Positions 19,858 to 32,272 are shown, numbered from the stretch's first letter. The stretch is DNA of 64,000 nucleotides from Gilliamella sp. ESL0443 (GCF_019469165.1 NZ_CP048263.1:992001-1056000), one strand, 5' to 3'. The notes: generated by a model not told the origin, from the sequence alone. Program-made: numbers and translations.

Positions 19858-20586
19858 ATGTATCGATTACATGTTATCCCGGCCCTAAAAGATAATTATA
19901 TTTGGTTGTTGGAAAACAACGATAAACAAATTGTTATTATCGACCCAGGTGAAGCTGCCCCTGTAATTAGTTATCTAAAAAAACACTACTTGTCACCCCT
20001 TGCAATTTTACTAACTCACCACCATATCGATCACACTGGCGGGGTAACAGAGCTAAAAGCATTTTATCCCGATATTGAAGTTTATGGGCCTAGTGAAATT
20101 AATTTGCAGATTAACTATCTAGATAATATAGATAAAATATCAATTGCTGATTTTCAATTTGATATTATTTCAGTACCGGGACACACATTAGGACATTTAG
20201 CTTATTATTGCCGACCATATCTATTTTGTGGTGATACCTTAATGTCTGCTGGTTGTGGTCGAATTTTTGAGGGTGATTATAAGCAAATGCTAAGCTCGCT
20301 TAATAATTTAAAGCGACTACCTGATGATACGTTTATTTGTGCAGGACACGAATATACTAAAGCTAATTTGAACTTTGCACAAATGATGGTTCCACATGAT
20401 AAAGTTATTCATGAATATTATAATTATATTTGCAAAAAGAAAATTACTTTGCCTTCTATTTTAACCAAAGAAAAACAGATTAACTTATTTTTACGGTGTA
20501 AAGAAAAATCTTTACAAAACAAATTCAATTGTAACAATGAGTTAGAACTGTTTGCTTTTTTTAGGAGCCAAAAGGACATTTTTTAG
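19858..20586 (+). CDS. gloB: Hydroxyacylglutathione hydrolase (glyoxalase II)
   Basis: Hydrolyses S-lactoylglutathione, completing methylglyoxal detoxification. The metallo-beta-lactamase motif LTHHHIDHTGG binds the metal pair. VPGHTLGHLAYY, FCGDTLMSAGCGRIFEG and CAGHEYTKANL provide the remaining ligands and family signature. At 242 residues it is slightly short against E. coli (251), and the C-terminal FFRSQKD is the usual RxxKD-type glutathione-binding end. It sits between rnhA and mltD, as in enterobacteria. Confidence 0.95.
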   Translation: MYRLHVIPALKDNYIWLLENNDKQIVIIDPGEAAPVISYLKKHYLSPLAILLTHHHIDHTGGVTELKAFYPDIEVYGPSEINLQINYLDNIDKISIADFQFDIISVPGHTLGHLAYYCRPYLFCGDTLMSAGCGRIFEGDYKQMLSSLNNLKRLPDDTFICAGHEYTKANLNFAQMMVPHDKVIHEYYNYICKKKITLPSILTKEKQINLFLRCKEKSLQNKFNCNNELELFAFFRSQKDIF

Positions 20587-20628
20587 GTATAATAAGTCGT
20601 TTAAATTAATGTCCTAACTTATAATCTA

Positions 20629-21879
20629 ATGAAAAAATTATTAATATTTACAGTGTTATGTGCTTTTTTAGTCGGGTGTCAAAACCAAGGGTCGCGATAC
20701 ACTTCTGGCTCAAAACCATACAATTCTAAATCAATAGTTAATTCTAGCGTTAAAAGTGGTGGTGTTAATTACGCTTCAGTCACGCAAAATCCTTGGCATT
20801 ACATGCTAACTCAAATTAACGTAAATGTTCCGAACAACAGCCGAGTTGTCGCGGAAAGAGAACGTTTACTGCGTAATCCACAGGGATTTGAAAATATTGC
20901 ATTACGATCTGAACCTTATGTATATTACATCATTAATCAGTTACGAAAAAATAAGCTACCGGTTGAACTTGCTTTAATTCCATTAATTGAGAGTGCTTAT
21001 GACCCTTTAGCTACCTCGCCTGCTCAAGCGGCTGGTTTATGGCAATTTGTGCCAATTACAGCTAAAGAATATGGTTTAAAACGTAGCAGTAGTTTTGATG
21101 GACGTCGTGATCTAATTGCTTCAACCAGCTCAGCTATATCTCTTTTACAAAATCTTAATAACCGTTTTAATGGCGACTGGTTATTAACATTAGCAGCATA
21201 TAATGCAGGTGAAGGTCGAATTCAACGAGCGATTGATAAAAATAAAGCTAAAGGATTACCTATTGACTATTGGTCTTTAGATTTACCACAAGAAACAATG
21301 CATTATGTGCCAAAAATATTAGCTATTATCGACATTGTTAAAAACAATAAACGTTATGGAATTAAACTACCGGATTGTAATTATCAAAACTCTTTAGTTA
21401 GAATTGATATGTCTAAAAACATTTCATTGTCTAAAATAGCGCAATATACTGGATTATCACTAAATGATTTAATGACATACAATGCCGGTTATGTGCAACA
21501 AACTGTAAATGGCCCTTTTCATCTATTAGTTCCTTATTCTCATGCAAATAAACTATTCAAAAAGTTGAAAAATGAGAATTTAGTTACTAGTCAAGTAACT
21601 GAGCTTTTAGAAGATGTGCCACATAACAATATGCCGTTTGAAATTAAATCAACGACAATTCAATACAGTACAGTAAATGCTAAAGATGCTAAATCTATTT
21701 TAAGTAATGGCAAAAAACAGATTACTTACCAAGTTAAAGCTGGTGATAATCTTTATTCCATTGCGAGGAATTACCGAGTGAAAATCACCGATCTTTTACA
21801 ATGGAATAAATTAAAAAATGGACGAGTAAAAGAAGGTGATGTATTAACAATTAATTTAGTCAATTCGAATTCATTTTAA
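20629..21879 (+). CDS. mltD: Membrane-bound lytic murein transglycosylase D
   Basis: A lipoprotein of 416 residues (lipobox LVGCQ, Cys17). The SLT domain has the catalytic Glu in ALIPLIESAYDPLATSPAQAAGLWQFVP and the typical LAAYNAGEGRIQRAI. A clear C-terminal LysM domain begins ITYQVKAGDNLYSIARNY, and a weaker LysM-like segment (ISLSKIAQYTGLSLNDLMTYN) precedes it. E. coli MltD has 452 residues and two LysM repeats, so this one is compact. It cleaves peptidoglycan glycan strands. The 3' end overlaps the convergent yafD-like gene by 20 bases. Confidence 0.93.
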   Translation: MKKLLIFTVLCAFLVGCQNQGSRYTSGSKPYNSKSIVNSSVKSGGVNYASVTQNPWHYMLTQINVNVPNNSRVVAERERLLRNPQGFENIALRSEPYVYYIINQLRKNKLPVELALIPLIESAYDPLATSPAQAAGLWQFVPITAKEYGLKRSSSFDGRRDLIASTSSAISLLQNLNNRFNGDWLLTLAAYNAGEGRIQRAIDKNKAKGLPIDYWSLDLPQETMHYVPKILAIIDIVKNNKRYGIKLPDCNYQNSLVRIDMSKNISLSKIAQYTGLSLNDLMTYNAGYVQQTVNGPFHLLVPYSHANKLFKKLKNENLVTSQVTELLEDVPHNNMPFEIKSTTIQYSTVNAKDAKSILSNGKKQITYQVKAGDNLYSIARNYRVKITDLLQWNKLKNGRVKEGDVLTINLVNSNSF

Positions 21880-22639
21880 AATTGACTAATAATGGATTAT
21901 GATCCGATGCGGCTGTACTAATTATCTTAGCCGCATCAAGCTTCAAACCTCGATAAAAAATAAAATCCAATGGCCTGCCTAAAAACGTTTTCCGAATATC
22001 AATAGCAAAATTAACCGGTTTAAGATTTATTGATCGAGTCAAATGATAGAGTAAATTCAGTCGTTGTCGACTCCATGCATTAAAATCACCTGCCAATATA
22101 ACAGGTCCATCATGCTGCTTAATATAATTTAATAACATATACATCTGTTGACGATATATCTTTACGCCAATACTAAAATTGATGGCATGAATATTGGCAA
22201 CTAACAGCTGTTTAGTAGAATTTTTAATTGGATAAACAGTAATTAGAGCTGATTTAGGTACTCGAATAAATGGCTCTTTTTCTCTAAACGATAATATTTT
22301 AGTCGGTGCTGAATCAGTTATAGTCATAACTCCAGCAAAAATATCATTAAAGCAGTAAGCTGGTACATGATCTGCAACTTTGTTATTCGCAGATATAAAA
22401 TTCAATAATTGTGGTGTTGTTTGGGCTTCTTGTAATAGCATTAACTTTGATTGGCTCGCATATTGTTCAAGAATTTTAATACAATCAGCCCGTTTTTGTT
22501 TAAAAATATTCCAAACCAAAACCGAGAATGATGATTGATCAATTAGTGGTTCATCATTGACTATCTTATGGTTTGGTAATATCAGTTCAACACTACTATT
22601 TCCTTGATATCGTAGTGTATAGTCTCGATGCTTAAACAT
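21860..22639 (-). CDS. yafD: YafD-like endonuclease/exonuclease/phosphatase family protein
   Basis: A 259-residue EEP-fold hydrolase. Visible catalytic motifs are VWNIFKQKR (Asn), LLQEAQ (metal-binding Glu), LAGDFNAWSRQR (Asp/Asn) and the final ASDHNPLLVNF. Length and the RPLDFIFYRGL segment match E. coli YafD, of unclear substrate, which also lies near mltD. The stop overlaps the end of mltD on the opposite strand. gshA ends one base before its start, so the two may be co-transcribed. Confidence 0.85.
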   Translation of the reverse strand: MFKHRDYTLRYQGNSSVELILPNHKIVNDEPLIDQSSFSVLVWNIFKQKRADCIKILEQYASQSKLMLLQEAQTTPQLLNFISANNKVADHVPAYCFNDIFAGVMTITDSAPTKILSFREKEPFIRVPKSALITVYPIKNSTKQLLVANIHAINFSIGVKIYRQQMYMLLNYIKQHDGPVILAGDFNAWSRQRLNLLYHLTRSINLKPVNFAIDIRKTFLGRPLDFIFYRGLKLDAAKIISTAASDHNPLLVNFKMNSN

Positions 22640-22640
22640 T

Positions 22641-24203
22641 TTAACCGTTCATTTTTTCTTTTAAATAATCATCAAATGACAAAGTATCATTCTGTTCTTT
22701 CTTTTGTTGCTTTTCAATTGACATAGTTCTTTGCTGAACAAAATCACTATCAGTCAATAATTGCAAAGGTTCTGAACTAAGCTGATTTTTATATTGAGTT
22801 GCTAAAACTAAGCCAAATTTAGCAGTACCTAAATCACTGATAGCCTCAAGCGTTCTTGCTGAAAGTGTTAATTCAGGCTGATCAAACATCAGATCAAGCC
22901 GTTCGCAAACTTTACGATAATGTTGTTTATCATCTTGATGATCCAATACATCAGCAACACGGAGCAAATCTTTAAATAATTCGTGGCCGACTTTCGATAA
23001 TGGCTCACGATAACTATCACAGCCGATACCAATTTCAAGACCAGGTTTACGCCCTTCCATAATAACCCGATTCCAATTTAATTTTGTACACTCAAGTTCG
23101 GCACTACTCATTTCAGGCGCTGGCGCTAACGCACACCATATCAAAAATAGATCAATAAAGCGGATCTGTTCCTCAGTAATACCTATTGGTGAAAATGGAT
23201 TAACATCAAGCGCACGTACTTCAATATACTCTATTCCACCACGTAATAAGGCATCTGAAGGTAACTCCCCTGCCCTAGGAACTCGTTTAGGACGAATTGG
23301 TGCATAAAATTCATTTTCAATTTGTAAAACATTATCATTTAGTTGTCGATAATGACCATTAACTTTAATGCCTAATTTACTGAACTCATCTGATTTGACA
23401 TGGGTGGCACGTTTTAATCCTTCAACATAAGTATCTAGATGATTAAAGGTAATACCCAATTGTTTCTGGGCATTGTTGGTGTAACCAATATCGCTTAATC
23501 TTAATGAAGTTGCATAAGGCAAAAAGCAGTTACCATTGGTTTGTTCTATAAATGCTTTAGCTTTTTGCTTATCTTGAATAAATGAAGAGCACATAGAAGG
23601 TGATGCGCCAAACAGGTAAGGAATCACCCAACCAAATCGATAATAATTACGTATTAAAGTAAAATAACCTTCAGAAATAACCGCTTTTCCTTCTTCGGCG
23701 TTTTTCACCCCAAACCGGGCCTGCCAAAATGCCATAGGCAAAGAGAAGTTATAATGCACGCCGGATATGGTTTGCATCATTGCGCCATAACGATTCTTCA
23801 ATCCTTCTCGATAAACCGTTTTAAAACGCCCTTCATTTGAGGAGCCATATTGCGCCAAAATAATATCGTCTTCATTTGCCACAAAACAAGGCATACTTAA
23901 TGGCCACATCATCTCATCGCCGATACTGACACTAGCATAACGATGTAAATCACGCAAAAACGTGAGCATATAATCAATATTCGTATTAACCGGCGTGATA
24001 AATTCAAGCATCGACTCAGCAAAATCGGTTGTTATCCAAGGATGAGTTAATGCTGAACCAATTTTATTAGGAAAAGGTGTTTTTGCTAAAGAGCCGTCTG
24101 GTAAAATTCTGAGCGTTTCACGTTCAACACCCCGTTGAATGCCTTGTAAAATTGTATAGTGTTTTTCCAACCAATTGAGTGCTTTAGAAACATCAGGAAT
24201 CAT
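22641..24203 (-). CDS. gshA: Glutamate-cysteine ligase
   Basis: The first step of glutathione synthesis, joining glutamate and cysteine with ATP. The 520-residue protein begins [23 protein letters not shown] and contains [22 protein letters not shown] and [17 protein letters not shown], all typical of the proteobacterial GshA type. Length matches E. coli (518). Glutathione production fits the presence of gloB nearby. Confidence 0.97.
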   Translation of the reverse strand: MIPDVSKALNWLEKHYTILQGIQRGVERETLRILPDGSLAKTPFPNKIGSALTHPWITTDFAESMLEFITPVNTNIDYMLTFLRDLHRYASVSIGDEMMWPLSMPCFVANEDDIILAQYGSSNEGRFKTVYREGLKNRYGAMMQTISGVHYNFSLPMAFWQARFGVKNAEEGKAVISEGYFTLIRNYYRFGWVIPYLFGASPSMCSSFIQDKQKAKAFIEQTNGNCFLPYATSLRLSDIGYTNNAQKQLGITFNHLDTYVEGLKRATHVKSDEFSKLGIKVNGHYRQLNDNVLQIENEFYAPIRPKRVPRAGELPSDALLRGGIEYIEVRALDVNPFSPIGITEEQIRFIDLFLIWCALAPAPEMSSAELECTKLNWNRVIMEGRKPGLEIGIGCDSYREPLSKVGHELFKDLLRVADVLDHQDDKQHYRKVCERLDLMFDQPELTLSARTLEAISDLGTAKFGLVLATQYKNQLSSEPLQLLTDSDFVQQRTMSIEKQQKKEQNDTLSFDDYLKEKMNG

Positions 24204-24403
24204 AATTTTATATTTCCTAAATTCAGTTTAAATTGGCTTAATTTTAGCATAGTTTAATGGTTTATATAGGCTGTTTTGTGACTATTAAAAAGAAAATAGA
24301 AATCTATCAATATACAAAATAATATAAACTAATAGAATGTCACAAATAAGAAACTAATAACTAATATAAATATTAGTCATTAATAGCCTAAATCAGTAAA
24401 TAA

Positions 24404-25546
24404 CTATTTGTATTTTTCTAACAAAACCAAAACTTCCATGTGTGAAGTGTGCGGAAACATGTCGAACAATTGGGCTTTAGTCATTTGATAATCGCTTAAA
24501 AGCTGCAAATCTTCTACCATAGATGCTAAGTTACAACTTGAATATAATATATATTTCGGTTTTATATTATCTAAGTATTGAATGAGTGATTTACCAGCCC
24601 CGCGTCTTGGAGGATTAAGTAAGACTAAATCAGGGATACCTTGTTCATTGTTTACATATTTAGTGGCATCTAACGATTTAAAATCGAGTTTATCATAACC
24701 AAGTTTTTCAGCGGATTTTGTTGCGCACTCAATGGCATCAGAACTAATTTCAATGCCAGTCAATTGGATCTTTTCATTATTAGAATGACCAATACAATGC
24801 AAACCAAAACCACCTACTCCACAAAATAGATCCCATATTGAGTTAACATTTAAATTTGCCACCCAATCACTAGCCGTTTGATAAAGTTTTTCTGCAATGT
24901 AACTATTTGTTTGAAAGAAACTTTTAGATTTAATATATAAAGGTATCTGATTGAATTGGAACGCTAAAAAAGGGTTATCGGATAAAATCAGTTCTTCTTC
25001 CCCCTCTAATATCGCTGCATGGTTAGGTTGGATGTTGATAGTAACAACTTCTAAGTTATTTATTTGCAAGTTGTGGTAACTATTTTTAATTTTTTCTACA
25101 AATTTATGTGATTTCAATACAAATCGCAGCATAAAATGGCTGTTATTATCAATAATGCTTTCTGTAATGATAACGAATTTTAACTCCCCTTTTCGCTTGT
25201 TGATATTATAGGGAACTAATCCTTGCTTACGAATATAAGTACGAACCAATTTTAGAATATTTTGCATGTTCGAGCTATAAAGTGGGCAATCGCACAAATC
25301 AATCGCATCATTACCATTTTGGATGCCTAAAATTGGTTTTTCAACCGTACCCAGCACAGCCATTTTAGCTTTATTACGAAACCCTGATTCAGGACTCGCA
25401 TACGGATCGTTAACTTGTTTAGGATTAAAATCAGCTAATTTCTCCAACAAATGACTTTGTTTCTCAGTTAATTGAGAATGATATGGTTGATTAATTTTAT
25501 GACAAGACAAACATTTTTTTTCTTGATAATAGCTACATTGCATCAT
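24404..25546 (-). CDS. rlmC: 23S rRNA (uracil-C5)-methyltransferase RlmC
   Basis: A 380-residue, SAM-dependent m5U methyltransferase of the RumB type. N-terminal cysteines (CSYYQEKKCLSC, then CDCPLY) are the expected 4Fe-4S ligands. The SAM motif is WDLFCGVGGFGLHC, LLNPPRRGAG is the family's NPPR loop, and the catalytic Cys lies in YILYSSCNLASM. It methylates U747 of 23S rRNA in E. coli. The missing TRAM domain and short length favour RlmC over RlmD. Confidence 0.93.
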   Translation of the reverse strand: MMQCSYYQEKKCLSCHKINQPYHSQLTEKQSHLLEKLADFNPKQVNDPYASPESGFRNKAKMAVLGTVEKPILGIQNGNDAIDLCDCPLYSSNMQNILKLVRTYIRKQGLVPYNINKRKGELKFVIITESIIDNNSHFMLRFVLKSHKFVEKIKNSYHNLQINNLEVVTINIQPNHAAILEGEEELILSDNPFLAFQFNQIPLYIKSKSFFQTNSYIAEKLYQTASDWVANLNVNSIWDLFCGVGGFGLHCIGHSNNEKIQLTGIEISSDAIECATKSAEKLGYDKLDFKSLDATKYVNNEQGIPDLVLLNPPRRGAGKSLIQYLDNIKPKYILYSSCNLASMVEDLQLLSDYQMTKAQLFDMFPHTSHMEVLVLLEKYK

Positions 25547-25565
25547 ATTGAAACCTTTTTTTATA

Positions 25566-25661
25566 ATGTTTTATTATATAATTAAACGGTTTCAAGCTGT
25601 ATTAGTTTTCATTTTTTATACACAAAAACCCCGTTCCTCAACTTTTTTTCGTAAAATTTAA
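25566..25661 (+). CDS. Possible 31-aa small protein sharing QKPRSSTFF with another sORF
   Basis: A short frame (MFYYIIKRFQAVLVFIFYTQ, then KPRSSTFFRKI) in the gap between rlmC and map. The stretch coding QKPRSSTFF recurs in frame near the end of a second small frame at 34393-34473. The ribosome-binding site is weak and the peptide is hydrophobic in its first half. It may be a real small protein or only a DNA repeat. Confidence 0.25.
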   Translation: MFYYIIKRFQAVLVFIFYTQKPRSSTFFRKI

Positions 25662-25753
25662 ACTTTTAATCAAGAGGAATTATCCACCGCTATGCTTTAA
25701 AGAAACAACGGTATATGATAGGATATTGCCATTAAAATTACAGGAACACGTTA

Positions 25754-26542
25754 ATGTCTATTAAGTTAAAAACTCCCGCCGAAATTGAAAAAATGCGTAT
25801 TGCAGGCAAATTAGCTGCTGAAGTTTTAGAGATGATCGAGCCGTATGTTAAACCAGGAATTACTACTGGTGAACTCGATAAAATTTGTTATGAACATATT
25901 GTAAATGTACAAAAAGCTATTCCTGCCAATATTGGTTATCATGGATTTAAACATACAAGTTGTATATCCATTAACGACGTGGTGTGTCATGGTATTCCAA
26001 GTTTTGATAAAAAATTAAAAGATGGTGATATTCTTAATATAGATGTAACTGTGATCAAAGATGGTTATCATGGGGATACTTCAAAAATGTACATTGCAGG
26101 TAAACCCACTGTTGCTGGCGAAAAACTTTGCCAAGTTACACAAGAGAGCTTATACGAAGCGATTAAAATCATAAAACCAGGAATTCGATTGAGAGAAATC
26201 GGTAAAGCTATTCAAAAATATGTTGATAAATTTGGATTTTCTTCAGTTCGTGAATATTGTGGTCATGGTATTGGTGAGGTATATCATGATGAGCCTCAAG
26301 TATTACATTATGATGCTGATGATGGTGGCGTAATTTTAAAACCAGGTATGACTTTTACGATTGAACCGATGGTGAATACTGGCGATTGGCGTACACGTAC
26401 AATGAAAGATGGTTGGACCGTTAAAACTAAAGACCATGGACTTTCAGCTCAATATGAGCACACTATTTTAGTAACCGATAACGGGGTTGAGGTTTTAACC
26501 CTTCGTAGTAACGAAAACTTTCCTCGTATTATCGAACATTAA
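25754..26542 (+). CDS. map: Methionine aminopeptidase, type I
   Basis: Removes the initiator Met from nascent proteins. The five metal ligands are visible: two Asp in NIDVTVIKDGYHGDTSKMY, His in YCGHGIGEVYHDEP, Glu in FTIEPMVN and Glu in QYEHTILVT. The substrate-site His is in GFKHTSCISIND. Length 262 against 264 in E. coli. An AGGA site precedes the ATG. Here it is not followed by glnD or preceded by rpsB. Confidence 0.97.
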   Translation: MSIKLKTPAEIEKMRIAGKLAAEVLEMIEPYVKPGITTGELDKICYEHIVNVQKAIPANIGYHGFKHTSCISINDVVCHGIPSFDKKLKDGDILNIDVTVIKDGYHGDTSKMYIAGKPTVAGEKLCQVTQESLYEAIKIIKPGIRLREIGKAIQKYVDKFGFSSVREYCGHGIGEVYHDEPQVLHYDADDGGVILKPGMTFTIEPMVNTGDWRTRTMKDGWTVKTKDHGLSAQYEHTILVTDNGVEVLTLRSNENFPRIIEH

Positions 26543-26550
26543 ATAAAAAA

Positions 26551-26578
26551 AGAGATTCAACAAAACTGTTGAATCTCT
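26551..26578 (+). terminator. Hairpin terminator after map
   Basis: AGAGATTCAACA and TGTTGAATCTCT pair around AAAC. A run of A precedes it, so it may work in both directions. Confidence 0.7.
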
Positions 26579-26711
26579 TCATTTCATCCTTCTAATCTAT
26601 CAACTTTCTTTTGATATCTTTTAACTTTCCAAAGTTTCAATAGAGGCTCATAAAATTTTTTATGAATTAATGCCAAGCTATTACCATCGCCAGAAATCAA
26701 TTAAATATTTC

Positions 26712-27581
26712 TTAATATAATAGCGTATAAAGCTTACGACGATAACTACTAGCTAAAGCGTTATTAGTACCCAATGCAGCTAACAGATCAAGTAATGTTT
26801 TCTTAACTTGACCATCTCCCGCATTTAGATCTTTTGTTAACGGTTTGAATAGTAGCTCTAAAGCCTCTTCGTGTCGCCCAACTTGCATCAATTGTGATGA
26901 AAGTTGGATCATTAATTCAATATTGTCAGGTTGTTTGGCCAATTCAGCTTGCAACTGCTGTAATTCTGGTGAATTTGCCGCTTGTTCAAGTAACTCAATC
27001 TCAGCTTGTAATCCATGAAAAGCCGAATCTTGGTCTTGTAGCGGAATTGTTGCTAAAACTTCTTTAGCATCGTTAAGTTGCTTTTGTTCAATTTGCGCTT
27101 TAGCTAACATTAATGCGATATCTGATCTTGGTTTGCCTAAGTGATCGGTTAGCGTCGTCCATGCTTGTTTTAATAAAGGTAAAGCTTGGTCATATAACCC
27201 TTCATTAAATAATTTTTGAGCTTCAACAAGTTTTAATTCATCTTCATTAGGTAAGATTTTGGCTAAAAATGCTTTAATTTGATCTTCACTTTGTGGACCT
27301 TGAAAACCATCAACTGGCTGCCCATTTTGGAACATATAAACTGTTGGAATCGCTCTTAAACCAAATTGTGCTGCAAGCATTTGTTGCTCATCACAATTTA
27401 CGCTGGCTAAAATAAATTGTCCTTGATGCTCTGTCGCTAATTTTGTTAGCGTGTTTGTCATCTCTTGATGATTTGGACTTCTTGGTGACCAAAAGTAGAA
27501 TAACACGGGAGTATTTGTCGATTTTTCGACAATTTCTTGAATATTCTGTTCGTTAACATCAAAAATAAATTGATTTGACAT
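26712..27581 (-). CDS. cnoX: Chaperedoxin CnoX (YbbN), thioredoxin-like plus TPR
   Basis: A 289-residue protein: thioredoxin-like domain to about residue 110 ([37 protein letters not shown]), then a TPR-rich region ending [10 protein letters not shown], almost as in E. coli YbbN (284). CnoX protects and delivers unfolded proteins to GroEL/DnaK under oxidative stress. The Cys of the SQHC loop in E. coli is replaced here (SPNH), but the second Cys, in VNCDEQQ, is kept. It is followed by ybbO, as in E. coli. Confidence 0.94.
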   Translation of the reverse strand: MSNQFIFDVNEQNIQEIVEKSTNTPVLFYFWSPRSPNHQEMTNTLTKLATEHQGQFILASVNCDEQQMLAAQFGLRAIPTVYMFQNGQPVDGFQGPQSEDQIKAFLAKILPNEDELKLVEAQKLFNEGLYDQALPLLKQAWTTLTDHLGKPRSDIALMLAKAQIEQKQLNDAKEVLATIPLQDQDSAFHGLQAEIELLEQAANSPELQQLQAELAKQPDNIELMIQLSSQLMQVGRHEEALELLFKPLTKDLNAGDGQVKKTLLDLLAALGTNNALASSYRRKLYTLLY

Positions 27582-27608
27582 AATTTATCCTATGAATAAT
27601 TTAATTTA

Positions 27609-28379
27609 TTACTTATTTTCTAAAATTTTATCCATTAATCTGTCGGGAAGCAAACGTTTAGCTATCGCTGCTAACTTCGTTACTTTAGTTACCCTGTAAC
27701 GTATTTTTGGCTTATCGTGCTCCAATGCATGATAAAGATAGGGTAAAACAGCTTCGGGAGCTAAGGTAAAACGTCTAGCAATTGGTGGATTTTTTACAAT
27801 ATTCTCTTTTTCGGTTTGATTCACATTATTTGAAAAATAGGTTTTTAATGGACCAGGTTCGATTAAACAAACCTTTATATTCGTTTTAGCTAATTCTAAC
27901 CTTAATACATCAGACCATGCTTCTAAGGCGTATTTACTGGCTGAATAAGCTCCTCTCCCTGGGGTTGCAACAATTCCAACAATAGAGCTTGTTTGAATAA
28001 TTCTTCCTTCATTTTGCTCTAGCATTGCCGGTAACAATAATTGAGTTAATTGATGTACACCAAAAAAATTTGTTGAAAACTGTGACTCTAACTGCGCTCG
28101 ACTGATGGTGTTTAATCGACCATATACCCCAAATCCGGCATTATTAAATAAAGCATATAATTTACCTTCACTTAAAGTTAAAACTTCCTGTGCAGCTTGA
28201 GTAACAGAGTCTGGATCATCCAAATCTAAAAGAACGGTTTCAAAACCTTGCTCAACTAATTTTTTTTGGTCTTCAACTTTACGGCAAGAAGCAATAACAC
28301 GATAACCTCGCTTTTTTAATGCTATTGCTGAAATCAAGCCAATACCGCTTGAGCAACCTGTTATAAAAATTGTACGCAA
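27609..28379 (-). CDS. ybbO: Short-chain dehydrogenase/reductase YbbO
   Basis: A classical SDR of 256 residues: TGCSSGIG cofactor loop at the N-terminus, NNAGFGVYG, the catalytic Ser in IIQTSSIVG, and YSASKYALEAW with the catalytic Tyr and Lys. E. coli YbbO is an NADP-dependent aldehyde reductase that lies beside ybbN, as here. It is upstream of cnoX on the same strand with a 27-base gap, so the two are probably one transcript. Confidence 0.88.
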   Translation of the reverse strand: MRTIFITGCSSGIGLISAIALKKRGYRVIASCRKVEDQKKLVEQGFETVLLDLDDPDSVTQAAQEVLTLSEGKLYALFNNAGFGVYGRLNTISRAQLESQFSTNFFGVHQLTQLLLPAMLEQNEGRIIQTSSIVGIVATPGRGAYSASKYALEAWSDVLRLELAKTNIKVCLIEPGPLKTYFSNNVNQTEKENIVKNPPIARRFTLAPEAVLPYLYHALEHDKPKIRYRVTKVTKLAAIAKRLLPDRLMDKILENK

Positions 28380-28481
28380 ATTTTATCTCCGTTATGATTC
28401 ATTTATTGTCAAGTTCACTTATGGCAATTATGATAGCACATTTAAAACAAATATACGGCTAATAAACACCTAGAGGTCCTT

Positions 28482-29174
28482 ATGAAAATTGCTATTATCG
28501 CAGCAATGGAAGAAGAAGTTGCAATACTAAAAAGTCAAATTACTGATTATCAATTAGAACATCATTTAGGATGTGATTTTCACATTGGCAAAATTGCTAA
28601 TTGCGACATCGTATTATTACAATCAGGTATCGGTAAAGTAGCTGCGGCATCCGGAACTACCCTGCTTTTAAATAATTACCAAGTTGATGCGGTAATTAAC
28701 ACTGGCTCAGCTGGTGGGCTTTCAACTAAGCTCAGTATCGGTGATATTATTGTATCAAAAGATGTTTTTTATCATGATGTGGATCTAACTGCTTTTGGAT
28801 ATAAGCCGGGCCAAATGTCTGGTTGCCCTGTTTCGTTTCCTGCTGATGAAAACTATCGATCATTAGCCGAAGCTTGTATCAAAAAACAGGGTGTCAATGC
28901 CGTGGCTGGTTCAATCGGTAGTGGAGACGCTTTTATTAATGGAAAAAGTAATCTAGAACGAATTAAGCAAACTTATCCTGACGCAATTGCCGTTGAAATG
29001 GAAGCTGCTGCGATCGGCCATGTTTGTTGGTTATTTAAAGTTCCTTTTGTAGTGGTTAGAGCGATTTCAGACAATGGGGATAATGAATCAGCAATTGATT
29101 TTCAATCCTTTTTAAAGTTAGCCGCAGCTCAATCATCTAAAATTGTTGAATCGATGCTAAGTGAACTTGCTTAA
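28482..29174 (+). CDS. mtnN: 5'-methylthioadenosine/S-adenosylhomocysteine nucleosidase
   Basis: Cleaves MTA and SAH, recycling SAM by-products and feeding autoinducer-2 chemistry. At 230 residues it shows IIAAMEEEVAIL (catalytic Glu), QSGIGKVAAA, NTGSAGG, AVEMEAAAIGHVC (ribose-binding Met/Glu) and VVRAISDNGD with the general-acid Asp. The start has AGAGGTCC ahead. Confidence 0.96.
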   Translation: MKIAIIAAMEEEVAILKSQITDYQLEHHLGCDFHIGKIANCDIVLLQSGIGKVAAASGTTLLLNNYQVDAVINTGSAGGLSTKLSIGDIIVSKDVFYHDVDLTAFGYKPGQMSGCPVSFPADENYRSLAEACIKKQGVNAVAGSIGSGDAFINGKSNLERIKQTYPDAIAVEMEAAAIGHVCWLFKVPFVVVRAISDNGDNESAIDFQSFLKLAAAQSSKIVESMLSELA

Positions 29175-29181
29175 ATAACGT

Positions 29182-29205
29182 GGTGTCAATTTCATTTGAC
29201 ACCCT
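29182..29205. terminator. Hairpin between convergent mtnN and rnd
   Basis: GTGTCAA and TTGACAC pair around a short loop; there is no strong T-run. Confidence 0.45.
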
Positions 29206-29214
29206 AGATATTGA

Positions 29215-30303
29215 TCAATTTAATAAGCCATATTGTTCAAATAGTGGTTTTCTCCACCCAGATAATATTTCAGGCATACTTTCGTTTTTATCTATTTTCC
29301 ATTTTATATATTGATTGATTAACCGTTTTGATATAATTAATTCACGGCTAAGTCCAGTCTGTGATGAAATATTTTCAGTGATTTGCTTTAATAAATCAGA
29401 AGTTTCTTTGTAATTTGGATAACTATTCATTCGTTTAATTGGTGGAATATTCGGTATAGGTTCCTGCAATATTTCCAAAATGGTTGGACCATATAGCCGA
29501 ACTTCTTTCCCTTTCATTCCTAATTTATCAAGTTCAGCTAACGACGAAGGTTGGAAACGGGCAATCTTAAATAAAACAGCTTCATGTATAACAAAATTTA
29601 ATGCAATATTTTCAGATTTGGCTAATTGGTATCGCCATAATGCTAACTTAGCCAATTGTCCTAAGCTGTCACCTTTTAATTGCCAGCTATTTCCGATATT
29701 TAGGTAAGCATCTTTAGGATCAAACGGCTTGCATTTACGGGCAATCGCACTTTGACATTCTTGATAAGCTGCATCTAAATAATGATTAGTTGTGAGCTTA
29801 ACTTTTAGAATTTCCATTAATTGGAAGAGATATAACACATCATTAATCGCATATTCACATTGTTTTTCAGTCAAAGGACGTTTTAACCAATCTGTTCGAG
29901 TTTCGCTTTTATCTAATTCAATGCCTAGGTATTTATTAACTAAACTAGCATAGCCACTGCTAACAGGATTATCTAGGAATGATGCCAAAATTTGGCTATC
30001 TATAATTGGAGTGGGTACACAGTTAAATGTAGAAAGAAACACATCAATATCCTCACTACAAGAGTGAAAATATTTTTCAATTGTGGGATTGGCTAAAATA
30101 GCTAAAAAATCCTGCCAATTGTTGATATTAACTGGATCAATTAATGCTGCATGTTTACCATCAAAAACCTGAATAAGTCCTAATTGAGGATAAAATGTTC
30201 GCGTGCGAACAAATTCCGTATCTAATGCGATTGCATTGCTGTTCGCAATTTTTAAACAATAACTAGATAATTCTTCATCCGTAGTAATATATTGATAAAT
30301 CAA
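29215..30303 (-). CDS. rnd: Ribonuclease D
   Basis: A 3'-5' exoribonuclease in tRNA maturation. The DEDD motifs are IALDTEFVRTRTFYPQLGLIQ (Asp, Glu), KYFHSCSEDIDVF (Asp) and YAINDVLYLFQL (Asp). HRDC-type segments follow in the C-terminal half. 362 residues against 375 in E. coli. It starts 15 bases after the stop of the metallophosphoesterase gene upstream, suggesting co-transcription. Confidence 0.94.
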   Translation of the reverse strand: MIYQYITTDEELSSYCLKIANSNAIALDTEFVRTRTFYPQLGLIQVFDGKHAALIDPVNINNWQDFLAILANPTIEKYFHSCSEDIDVFLSTFNCVPTPIIDSQILASFLDNPVSSGYASLVNKYLGIELDKSETRTDWLKRPLTEKQCEYAINDVLYLFQLMEILKVKLTTNHYLDAAYQECQSAIARKCKPFDPKDAYLNIGNSWQLKGDSLGQLAKLALWRYQLAKSENIALNFVIHEAVLFKIARFQPSSLAELDKLGMKGKEVRLYGPTILEILQEPIPNIPPIKRMNSYPNYKETSDLLKQITENISSQTGLSRELIISKRLINQYIKWKIDKNESMPEILSGWRKPLFEQYGLLN

Positions 30304-30317
30304 AATATGAATCCTGT

Positions 30318-32272
<1,955 letters not shown>

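Noticed and set aside
24204..24403. Gene or RNA in the 200-base gap between gshA and rlmC
   Set aside because: Only AT-rich sequence; no frame with a ribosome-binding site, no clear hairpin.
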